From: a bacterium
GTDB lineage: Bacteria > KSB1 > UBA2214
DNA: 16,779 bases
Direction of reading: 5' to 3'
NCBI GenBank assembly: GCA_029560815.1
Contig: JAKQKF010000326.1
Span: forward strand, 1 to 16,779
Part shown: positions 7,557 through 14,402 of the stretch, one piece after another
How the letters are laid out: every line of letters begins with the position of its first letter
How positions within the stretch are numbered: the first letter of the stretch is position 1
Position numbers and translations under genes: made by a program
Notes under the pieces: generated by a model
Told to the model about the DNA's origin: nothing
Databases searched by the model: none
The model's input: only the letters and a program-made list of their open reading frames with translations

Positions 7557-10217
7557 ATGCAAAAATTCAAGCTCTATCACCGCATCGCCGCTGCCGCCGC
7601 TTTTCTGCTCTCCCTGGTGGTTTATCTGCGGACCATAGCGCCGACGGTTTCATTCTGGGATTGCGGTGAATTCATCGCCTGCAGCCATCTTTTAGCAGTA
7701 CCCCATCCCCCCGGCGCCCCCTTTTACCTTCTCCTTGGCCGTCTGGCCAGCATGATCCCCTGGACCGGGGAGATCGCCCTGCGCGTCAACCTGATGTCGG
7801 CTCTCTCCACCTCCCTGACCATCATGCTCACCTATCTGATCATCGTCCTGCTTATTAAACAGTGGCGGGGCGAGCCCAGGGATGGCGCGGATGCCTTCAT
7901 CCTCATCGCCTCCGGTCTGCTCGGGGCGCTGGCCCTGGCCGTTTCCGATACGGTCTGGTTCAACGCGGTCGAGGCTGAGGTCTATGCCTTCTCCCTGGCA
8001 CTGACCGCTGCTGTTTTTTATCTCGCCCTGGTCTGGCTGGAAAAATCGGACCAGGTCGGCGCCGAGCGCTATCTGCTCATCATCGCCTATCTGATCGGCC
8101 TCTCTCTGGGCGTCCATCTTCTCGCGGTTCTCGCCGTGCCTGCCATCGCCCTGGTGATCTATTTTAAATGGCTCAAGATCAACAACAAAAAGCTGACCTT
8201 CGGCAGCCTGGCGTTTTTTATGGGCATCGCCCTGGTGGTCACGGTCGGCATCTACCCCGGCATTGTCAAGCTCATTCCGGCCCTGGCGGGCGGCCTCGGC
8301 CTGTGGGCGGTGCTCGCGCTCTATATTCTGGTACTCGCCGGTGCATGGTGGGGCGTCAGCAATCGCAGCCGCATCGGCAGCCTGGTCTTCATGAGCATGT
8401 TTCTGGTTCTGCTTGGCTACTCCACCTACACCATGATCCTGATCCGCTCCGGCCTCGATCCTGTCATCGATGAGAACGATCCCGAGACCGCCGCCGGCAT
8501 GGTCAAATATCTCAATCGCGAGCAGTACGGAGACTGGGGCACCCTGCCGCGGCGTTTCCCCGGGCTGCCACAGGAGTGGCAGTTTAACCAGGAACACCCG
8601 AACGAGAATTACAAGACCTGGCAGTGGTCCAAGCAGATGGATTTTCTCTGGGACTACCAGATCAAAAAGATGTATATGCGCTATTTCGGCTGGCAGTTCA
8701 TCGGCAAGGGGGATACCCGCGGTGCAGACGGATTCATCGCGGAGAATTTCACCTGGCGGGGTCTCGGCGCCCTGCCGTTCCTGATCGGATTGATCGGCAT
8801 GATCTACCATTTCCGCAAGGACTGGCGCCACTCCTCCTCCATCCTGCTGCTCTTTCTCGCCACCGGCGTGGCCATCGTCCTCTATCTCAATCAGGAGAAC
8901 CCCCAGCCGCGCGAACGGGATTACGTCTTCGTCGGCTCTTTCTTCGCCTTTGCCCTCTGGATCGGCATCGGCGCCTCGGCCCTTTTCGAGTGGATCAAGG
9001 AGCGCTATTACATGATCGCGAAGGATCATGAGGCCGGAACGCAAAAGAACGGGCTCTACAAGGGACTCACCGCCCTGGCCCTTCTTCTGCTCATCCTCGC
9101 CCTGCCGTTCAACCTCTTCAGCTTTAATTTCAAGGACCACGACCGCAGCGGGAATTATGTCGCCTATGACTATTCCTACAATATCCTCCAGTCCTGCGAG
9201 CCCAACAGCATCCTCTTCACCAATGGCGACAACGACACCTTCCCGCTCTGGTTCCTGCAGTACGTCTACAACATCCGCCGGGATGTTCGCGTCGTCAACC
9301 TGAGCCTGCTCAACACCGACTGGTACATCAAGCAGCTCAAGAACGAGGAGCCCAGGGTGCCGATCAGCCTGACCGATAACCAGATCAGCCAGCTGGGGCT
9401 GATCCCGTGGGAACCGCAGAAGATCAAGATCCCCGTTCCGGCGAGCGCCCGTTCCGAGGTGCTGGGCGAGATCGATGTCGCCTCTACAGCCCACGCCGAA
9501 CCCCTGAGCGAGCTCGAGGTCAACGTCCAGCCCACCATCATGGGCAGAGCCCTGCGCGTGCAGGATTTCATGATCCTCAATATCATCTATGCCAACCAGT
9601 GGAAAAAACCGATCAATTTCGCCGTGACGGTATCTGATGACAACAAGGTCAATCTTGATCCCTGGCTGCGTATGGACGGTCTGGCGTTCAAACTGGTGCC
9701 GATGGACGGGGAGGTCCTGGCGCGCGAACGCCTGCACAAGAATCTGTTCGAGGATTTCAAATACCGCGGCCTCAATGACAAGTCAGTTTATTATGATGAC
9801 AACGTCATCGGCCTGCTCCAGAACTACCGCGCGGGTTTTCTCCGCCTGGCCCAGGAATACCTGATGCAGCGGAATAATGCCCGGGTGATTGAGACCCTTG
9901 ACAAAATGGAGCAGGTGATCCCGGAAAGTGTGATACCGGTCCCTGACTATCGGCTTTCGCTGCGCATCGGCCAGATCTATGAACTGGCGGGTAAAAGCGA
10001 CGAGTTTGTCCGCCGCGCCGAGGAAGTGATCAAGAGCAAGCCGGAAGACCCGATGGTCTACGGCTATCTGGTCGCGAGCCTGAGCCGGATTGGCAATCAT
10101 CAGCGCGCGGTGGAGCTGCTCGAAGAGTGGCTGAAGCGGCATCCGGAGGACCGGGAGGCCGCCAGCCGGCTGACCGAGGAGCGTGCCCTGCTCAGCGCCG
10201 GGGGCCAGAACAAGTAA
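7557..10217 (+). CDS. DUF2723 / TMEM260-like GT-C protein, putative protein O-mannosyltransferase
   Basis: 886 residues, a multipass inner-membrane protein. The first helix (about 10-27) is followed by an extracytoplasmic loop with PTVSFWDCGEFIA. D35 and E38 are the acidic pair expected in the first loop of GT-C transferases. HPPGAPFY (50-57) is the conserved DUF2723 motif. About 10-12 hydrophobic segments run to about residue 520, with QPRERDYVFVGSFFAFA a further family signature. A soluble region follows (about 520-750, with FTNGDNDTFPLW). The C-terminus (about 760-880) looks like TPR-type helical repeats. The family includes human TMEM260, an O-mannosyltransferase using a lipid-phosphate sugar; bacterial members are mostly uncharacterised. 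GGAG at 7546-7549, seven bases upstream, supports ATG 7557. The Dpm1-type synthase 2.5 kb downstream could supply the donor. Family secure; activity inferred. Confidence 0.9.
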   Translation: MQKFKLYHRIAAAAAFLLSLVVYLRTIAPTVSFWDCGEFIACSHLLAVPHPPGAPFYLLLGRLASMIPWTGEIALRVNLMSALSTSLTIMLTYLIIVLLIKQWRGEPRDGADAFILIASGLLGALALAVSDTVWFNAVEAEVYAFSLALTAAVFYLALVWLEKSDQVGAERYLLIIAYLIGLSLGVHLLAVLAVPAIALVIYFKWLKINNKKLTFGSLAFFMGIALVVTVGIYPGIVKLIPALAGGLGLWAVLALYILVLAGAWWGVSNRSRIGSLVFMSMFLVLLGYSTYTMILIRSGLDPVIDENDPETAAGMVKYLNREQYGDWGTLPRRFPGLPQEWQFNQEHPNENYKTWQWSKQMDFLWDYQIKKMYMRYFGWQFIGKGDTRGADGFIAENFTWRGLGALPFLIGLIGMIYHFRKDWRHSSSILLLFLATGVAIVLYLNQENPQPRERDYVFVGSFFAFALWIGIGASALFEWIKERYYMIAKDHEAGTQKNGLYKGLTALALLLLILALPFNLFSFNFKDHDRSGNYVAYDYSYNILQSCEPNSILFTNGDNDTFPLWFLQYVYNIRRDVRVVNLSLLNTDWYIKQLKNEEPRVPISLTDNQISQLGLIPWEPQKIKIPVPASARSEVLGEIDVASTAHAEPLSELEVNVQPTIMGRALRVQDFMILNIIYANQWKKPINFAVTVSDDNKVNLDPWLRMDGLAFKLVPMDGEVLARERLHKNLFEDFKYRGLNDKSVYYDDNVIGLLQNYRAGFLRLAQEYLMQRNNARVIETLDKMEQVIPESVIPVPDYRLSLRIGQIYELAGKSDEFVRRAEEVIKSKPEDPMVYGYLVASLSRIGNHQRAVELLEEWLKRHPEDREAASRLTEERALLSAGGQNK

Positions 10218-10228
10218 CGGAACCGTCC

Positions 10229-10257
10229 TCCGGGGCCGGGCATCCTGCCGCCCCGGA
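10229..10257 (+). other. Strong GC hairpin after the DUF2723 gene
   Basis: A perfect 8-base stem, TCCGGGGC with GCCCCGGA, encloses 13 bases that can themselves pair GGCA with TGCC. The hairpin starts 11 bases after the stop codon. No T-run follows on either strand. It lies in the 108-base gap before the UPF0104 gene and could be a partial terminator, an mRNA-stability element or a processing site. Confidence 0.4.
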
Positions 10258-10325
10258 CGACCCGCATAACGCATCAGGCGCTGGACCACACCCCGGCGCC
10301 GGCAAGAACGCAGTTGGAACAAGGC

Positions 10326-11312
10326 GTGTCAAAAAAGAAGCATCATAGCAGCCGTCAGAGCTGGCGGCCTCTGGCGGTCACCCTGCTCAAGATCGCCGTC
10401 AGCGCCACACTGGTCATCCTGCTCCTGCGCGGGATCGGCTGGGCTCCGATCAAGGCCCAGTTCGGTCAAGCCCTGTGGAGCAGCGCCGCCGTCAGCCTGG
10501 GGTTGTTTGTGGTCAGTAATTTTCTCGGCGCCTGGCAGTGGCACATGCTGCTGGAGAGCAAGAAGATTCTGATCCCTTTTCGCCGGGTTCTGGGCTATTA
10601 CCACATCGGCCTTTTTTTCAATAATTTTCTCATCGGCAATGTCGGCGGAGACGCCTTCCGGGTCTACGATATCCGGCGCATCTCCGGTGAGACCAACGGG
10701 GCCTTGTCGACGGTCTTTTTCGACCGTTTTGTGGGCTTTTTCACCATGGCTTCACTGGCGCTTTTTGCCACGCTCATGGCGGCACGGCAGATGGTTTCGG
10801 CCTCGGCGATGGAGGCGATTCTTTTCATTTTTGGCGCCTGGGCGTTGGCCAGCGCCTTTCTCTTCCATGAGCCCTTCGCCAAAAAGTTTTCCTGGATCTT
10901 CAGGCTGCTGCTGCCGGCTTCGCTGCACGTCAAGGCGAAGGCCTTTTACTACAGCCTGCATGAATTCCGCGGTGAGCGAAAACTGCTGCTTCATCTGCTC
11001 TGTATTTCGCTCCTGGTGCAGACGCTGCGCATCCTGACCCACTATTTTGCCGCCCGCAGCCTGGGCGTGCGGGAGCGGGCCAGTTTTTTCTTCCTTTTCA
11101 TCCCGGTCGTCGCCATGGTCGCGAGCATGCCCATCTCGCTCGGTGGGCTGGGGGTGCGGGAGCAGAGCGCCGTCACACTCTTCAGCCCGCTCGGTATCCC
11201 CGCGGCCAAGATCGTCGCCTTTGAGTTTCTCGCCTATCTGGTGGGCGTCGTCTCGAGCCTTCCCGGCGGCATCATCTTCGCTCTGCGGCGTGAGAGCCGC
11301 AAAGCGGCCTGA
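10326..11312 (+). CDS. UPF0104 / LPG-synthase-type multipass membrane protein
   Basis: 328 residues from GTG 10326, with about eight hydrophobic helices. Two family hallmarks are visible: GNVGGDAFRVYDI near residue 100 and PISLGGLGVREQSA near residue 270, as in the YbhN/UPF0104 and MprF membrane-domain superfamily. The N-terminus is short, basic and Ser/His/Lys-rich, then enters the first helix. The start is uncertain: TTG at 10314 would add four residues. GGA at 10317-10319 is better placed for the GTG. No aminoacyl-transferase domain is attached, so it is not a full MprF. In haloarchaea a similar membrane domain is fused to the dolichol-phosphate mannose synthase AglD. That makes a role with the nearby Dpm1-type enzyme and DUF2723 protein plausible, but this is inference; exact function unknown. 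Confidence 0.85.
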   Translation: MSKKKHHSSRQSWRPLAVTLLKIAVSATLVILLLRGIGWAPIKAQFGQALWSSAAVSLGLFVVSNFLGAWQWHMLLESKKILIPFRRVLGYYHIGLFFNNFLIGNVGGDAFRVYDIRRISGETNGALSTVFFDRFVGFFTMASLALFATLMAARQMVSASAMEAILFIFGAWALASAFLFHEPFAKKFSWIFRLLLPASLHVKAKAFYYSLHEFRGERKLLLHLLCISLLVQTLRILTHYFAARSLGVRERASFFFLFIPVVAMVASMPISLGGLGVREQSAVTLFSPLGIPAAKIVAFEFLAYLVGVVSSLPGGIIFALRRESRKAA

Positions 11313-11370
11313 AACCTCACCAGCCGGCTATGTACGCCGGACGGCACCTGTCTCTATTTGAGAGGATGAT

Positions 11371-11829
11371 ATGTATAAAGTAGCCATCATGATGGGTTCG
11401 GAATCGGATCGCGAGGTGATGTCCGAGGCCCGCGCCTATCTCGACTATTTCGGTATCGATTATGAGATCAAGATACTCTCCGCCCATCGCATGCCGGATG
11501 CGACCGCCGAATTCGCCAAATCGGCTGAAGAGAACGGTTTTTGTGCCATCATCGCCGGGGCGGGCATGGCGGCCCACCTCGCCGGCGTCGTGGCCAGCCA
11601 CACCCTGCTGCCGGTCATCGGGGTGCCCCTTTCGGGATCGGCCCTGACCGGGGTGGATGCCCTCTATTCGATGGTGCAGATGCCCAGGGGCGTGCCGGTG
11701 GCGACGATGGCGATCGGCAGAGCCGGGGCGGCCAACGCCGCGATTTTTATCGCCGAAATGGTCGCCGGCCGCGACGACGGTATCCGCGACAAGCTGGTTG
11801 AATTTCGCAAAAAGGGCTGCGTCCTGTGA
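11371..11829 (+). CDS. purE: N5-carboxyaminoimidazole ribonucleotide mutase (PurE, class I)
   Basis: 152 residues, a small cytoplasmic enzyme of de novo purine synthesis. It converts N5-CAIR to CAIR and normally forms an octamer. Visible motifs: the phosphate-binding MMGSESD (7-13), the SAHR loop with the catalytic histidine H39, AIIAGAGMAAHLAG, PVIGVPLSGSAL and MPRGVPVATMAIG. These match class I PurE closely. AGAGG at 11361-11365 is five bases before the ATG. Its usual partner purK (N5-CAIR synthetase) is not adjacent; the flanking genes are envelope or sugar genes, so it appears inserted into a mixed transcript. It ends seven bases before the next start, suggesting co-transcription with the RmlD-like gene. 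Confidence 0.97.
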   Translation: MYKVAIMMGSESDREVMSEARAYLDYFGIDYEIKILSAHRMPDATAEFAKSAEENGFCAIIAGAGMAAHLAGVVASHTLLPVIGVPLSGSALTGVDALYSMVQMPRGVPVATMAIGRAGAANAAIFIAEMVAGRDDGIRDKLVEFRKKGCVL

Positions 11830-11836
11830 GAAGCGC

Positions 11837-12736
11837 ATGCGCATACTGATCACCGGCAGCAACGGCCTGCTCGGGCAGAACCTGAGCCGCCTGGTCCCGG
11901 CCGGCGCCGAAGTGATGGGAGTTGATCTGCAGGAGAGGGTGGCTGCGCCGGGAGTGGAGCACTTTCGCCGTCTGGATCTGGGCGAGCGCAAGGCGGTGCT
12001 CGCCTGCGTGGAAGAGTTCGCGCCCGAATGGATCCTCAATGCCGCCGCCTTCACCAATGTCAACGGCGCCGAGAGCGCGCGCGAACTCTGCTGGCGCGCC
12101 AATGTGACCGCGGTCGAAAATCTGGCCCTCGCCTGCCGCAAATACCGCTGCCGGATGGTCCATCTCTCCACCGACTATATCTTCGACGGCGATCACGGCC
12201 CCTACCGCGAGGAGGATCTACCCAATCCGATCGGCTATTACGGCAAATCCAAACTGGCCTCGGAAAATGTGCTGCGCAGCTCGGAGATCCCCTATGCCGT
12301 CGTGCGCACCATGGTGCTCTACGGCCACGCCCGCCAGGTCAAACCCGATTTTATTTCCTGGCTGGTCAGCACGCTGAGGCAGGGCGTGCCGGTGCGCATC
12401 GTCACCGATCAGTATGGCAATACCACGCTGGCCGAAGAGCTCGCCCGCGGGATCTGGCGGATCGTCGAGCGGCAGGCGCAGGGTTTTTACCATATCGCGG
12501 GCACCGAGATCATCGACCGCTGCTCCTTCGCCCTCAAGGCGGCGGAGATCTTTGACCTGGATGCCGGTCTGATCACCCCGATCACGACGGCGGAACTGAA
12601 TCAGGAGGCTCCGCGCCCGATGCGGTCGGGATTGGTTGTGGAAAAAGCCCTGCGGGAACTGGAACTGGAGTTGAGTGACGCGGCGGGGGGATTGAGGAAA
12701 CTGAAACAGCAGCTTGACGCGCCCACACGTGCTTGA
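11837..12736 (+). CDS. RmlD-like NAD(P)-dependent sugar-nucleotide reductase (first copy)
   Basis: 299 residues, extended short-chain dehydrogenase of the RmlD (dTDP-4-dehydrorhamnose reductase) family. The NAD(P)-binding TGSNGLLG is at residues 6-13, NAAAFTNVNGAE at 69-79, STDYIFDG at 111-118 (the serine/threonine of the active site), and the catalytic YxxxK is Y135-K139. The open frame runs back into purE, but ATG 11837, seven bases after the purE stop and preceded by GAGAAG, gives the canonical MRILITGSNG start. It lies 10 bases upstream of the GT2 gene. No rmlA, rmlB or rmlC is in the window, so the substrate could be a deoxysugar nucleotide other than dTDP-rhamnose. A second, divergent copy is encoded on the minus strand at 13450-14319. 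Confidence 0.88.
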   Translation: MRILITGSNGLLGQNLSRLVPAGAEVMGVDLQERVAAPGVEHFRRLDLGERKAVLACVEEFAPEWILNAAAFTNVNGAESARELCWRANVTAVENLALACRKYRCRMVHLSTDYIFDGDHGPYREEDLPNPIGYYGKSKLASENVLRSSEIPYAVVRTMVLYGHARQVKPDFISWLVSTLRQGVPVRIVTDQYGNTTLAEELARGIWRIVERQAQGFYHIAGTEIIDRCSFALKAAEIFDLDAGLITPITTAELNQEAPRPMRSGLVVEKALRELELELSDAAGGLRKLKQQLDAPTRA

Positions 12737-12746
12737 GGAGCAGATA

Positions 12747-13463
12747 TTGAAGACTCTCGTCATCTTTCCCACGTATAACGAGAAGCAGAACATACTCGCC
12801 ATCATCGAGGCTGTATTCGGGCAGAATATCGAAGGGCTGGATATCCTGGTCGTTGATGATAACTCGCCCGACGGCACCGGCGATCTCGTCGCCGCGCAGG
12901 TTGGGCGCGAGCCCCGCCTGCATCTGCTGCGCCGCGACAAAAAGATGGGCCTGGGCACGGCCTACGTGGCCGGATTCCGCTACGCGTTGGCGCGCGATTA
13001 TGAACGGATCATCGAGATGGATGCCGATTTCTCCCATGATCCGAAAGACCTGAGCCGGCTGCTCGCGGCCTCCGCCGCGAGCGACATCGTCATCGGCTCG
13101 CGCTATATCACGGGGGTCAACGTCGTCAACTGGCCGCTCAAGCGGCTGCTTTTGAGCATGTTCGCCAGCTATTATACGCGCAGCATCACGGGGCTGCCGC
13201 TGCGTGACTGCACCGCCGGATTCAAGTGCTTCCGCCGCGAGGTCCTTGAGACCATCGAGCTTGACCGCATCCAGTCGGATGGCTACTCTTTTCAGATCGA
13301 GATGAATTTCCGGGCGTGGGTGAAAGGCTTCCGGATTCTGGAGATCCCGATCATCTTTGTCGATCGCGCTGCCGGGACCTCCAAGATGTCCAAGCGCATC
13401 CTCCGCGAAGCGATCTGGATGGTCTGGAAGTTGAAGTGGCTGAAGGTTTTCAACAAGCTCTGA
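12747..13463 (+). CDS. Dpm1/Ppm1-type polyprenyl-phosphate mannose synthase (GT2)
   Basis: 238 residues. An inverting GT2 enzyme expected to transfer mannose from GDP-mannose to a polyprenyl phosphate at the cytoplasmic face. FPTYNEKQNI (7-16), DDNSPDG (37-43), the metal/nucleotide-sugar motif DAD (92-94) in EMDADFSHDP, GSRY (117-120), VVNWP, and DCTAGFKCFRR are in the order found in Dpm1 and mycobacterial Ppm1. So is the closing VDRAAGTSKMS. The C-terminus is amphipathic and basic, with no attached membrane domain. Start: TTG at 12747 has GAGGAG (12735-12740) six bases upstream. An upstream TTG at 12714 would overlap the RmlD-like gene and add non-conserved residues. Mannose specificity is inferred from family resemblance; a glucose or other hexose donor is possible. 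Its 3' end overlaps the minus-strand gene by 14 bases. Confidence 0.9.
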   Translation: MKTLVIFPTYNEKQNILAIIEAVFGQNIEGLDILVVDDNSPDGTGDLVAAQVGREPRLHLLRRDKKMGLGTAYVAGFRYALARDYERIIEMDADFSHDPKDLSRLLAASAASDIVIGSRYITGVNVVNWPLKRLLLSMFASYYTRSITGLPLRDCTAGFKCFRREVLETIELDRIQSDGYSFQIEMNFRAWVKGFRILEIPIIFVDRAAGTSKMSKRILREAIWMVWKLKWLKVFNKL

Positions 13464-14319
13464 TCATCCGCCGCAGCCCCTCTTCGGAGTCGAGCAGGGG
13501 GGTGCGGAGCAGTGCGGCGGCGCGGCTGCTGTCCAGCGAGACATCGACCGGGCGGGGGGCATCGCTGACCGTATCGTGCATCGAACCGGGCTGAAGAAGC
13601 GCGGGGTTGTATCCGGCGGCGCGGCAGAGCTGGAGGGCGAAAGTGTAGCGGTCGATCCGGCTGGCGCCGCCGAGATGAATCAGGCCCGAGTACCCGCCGC
13701 CGGCGAGCTCGAGCAGGAGTTCGGCCAGATTTTCCACCCAGACAGGGGTGCGGAACTGGTCGGTATAAAGCGGCACCGGCTGGCCGCTGATGAGGCGGTT
13801 TTCGATCCACTGTGAGAAAGAGCTGCCGCCGTGGCGGGGCCGGCCGTAGATCAGCGCCGCACGGGCGACAACGTGTTCTCCCGGCGCCGCCAGAACCAGC
13901 TCTTCGGCCTCAACCTTGGTCGCGCCGTAGACGGAGAGGGGATTGACCTCATCCTCCTCATTGTAGCGGCCGCGGGCACCGTCGAAGACCATGTCAGTCG
14001 AGACCAGAATAAGGCGCGCCTTGACTTCTGCGGCCGCTTCGAGCAGGGTCGCCACTGCGGTGGTATTGACCGCGCGCGCCGCCTGCGGATCGCGCTGGCA
14101 GGCATCCAGATTGGCATTGGCCGCCGCGTGCAGGATGACGTGCGGACGGAGTGTGCGCACCAGGGCCAGCACGGCTTCGCGATCGCGCAGATCGATGGTT
14201 TGGGTGCCGGGCAGAGGATGGGCATGGCTGAGGGTGGTCAGGGTCCAGCGCGATCGGGCTTTATCAGCAAGATGACCGCCGAGGAAACCGCTCGCACCGG
14301 TCAGAAGCATGGCAGGCAT
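13450..14319 (-). CDS. RmlD-like NAD(P)-dependent sugar-nucleotide reductase (second copy)
   Basis: 289 residues, RmlD-family short-chain dehydrogenase. TGASGFLGGH (7-16) binds the dinucleotide. HAAANANLDACQ (64-75), STDMVFDG (107-114) and YGATK (Y131-K135) form the active site. The protein is clearly homologous to, but well diverged from, the copy at 11837-12736. The frame stays open upstream to 14430. ATG 14319 is chosen because GGGAG lies nine bases before it and MPAMLLTGASG reaches the first strand; the upstream part is AT-rich intergenic sequence. An ATG nine bases later is also possible. The gene converges on and overlaps the Dpm1-type gene, and diverges from the M23 gene. Substrate unknown. 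Confidence 0.88.
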   Translation of the reverse strand: MPAMLLTGASGFLGGHLADKARSRWTLTTLSHAHPLPGTQTIDLRDREAVLALVRTLRPHVILHAAANANLDACQRDPQAARAVNTTAVATLLEAAAEVKARLILVSTDMVFDGARGRYNEEDEVNPLSVYGATKVEAEELVLAAPGEHVVARAALIYGRPRHGGSSFSQWIENRLISGQPVPLYTDQFRTPVWVENLAELLLELAGGGYSGLIHLGGASRIDRYTFALQLCRAAGYNPALLQPGSMHDTVSDAPRPVDVSLDSSRAAALLRTPLLDSEEGLRRMIRAC

Positions 14320-14350
14320 GGCAGGGTACTCCCGTTTACAGGTTCTGCTA

Positions 14351-14379
14351 AAGATAGCGAAACAACGCATAATAAGCAA
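14351..14379 (-). promoter_or_regulatory. Candidate sigma70-like promoter for the second RmlD-like gene
   Basis: Reading the minus strand, TTGCTT (14379-14374) and TATCTT (14356-14351) are separated by 17 bases. This would start transcription about 25 bases before the ATG at 14319. Matches to consensus are only 3/6 and 4/6. Support comes mainly from correct spacing and from lying in the AT-rich 83-base gap between divergent genes. Confidence 0.3.
14368..14373 (+). promoter_or_regulatory. Candidate -10 element for the M23 endopeptidase gene
   Basis: CATAAT is a 5/6 match to TATAAT, about 30 bases before the M23 start. No good -35 hexamer lies 16-18 bases upstream. It overlaps the spacer of the opposing candidate promoter, so the two genes may share a compact divergent control region. 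Confidence 0.25.
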
Positions 14380-14402
14380 TTTGCATTTTTGAATGGGCAG
14401 CA

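Noticed and set aside
7692..9737. 681-codon open frame on the minus strand, opposite the DUF2723 gene
   Set aside because: It is antisense to a convincing membrane protein. Its sequence is His/Asp/Gln/Gly-rich with no recognisable domain, as expected when GC-rich codons leave the opposite frame free of stops.
11317..11349. Short inverted repeat CCGGC/GCCGG before purE, considered as a riboswitch or operator
   Set aside because: Only a five-base stem with a seven-base loop, with no conserved purine riboswitch core or PurR-like palindrome.
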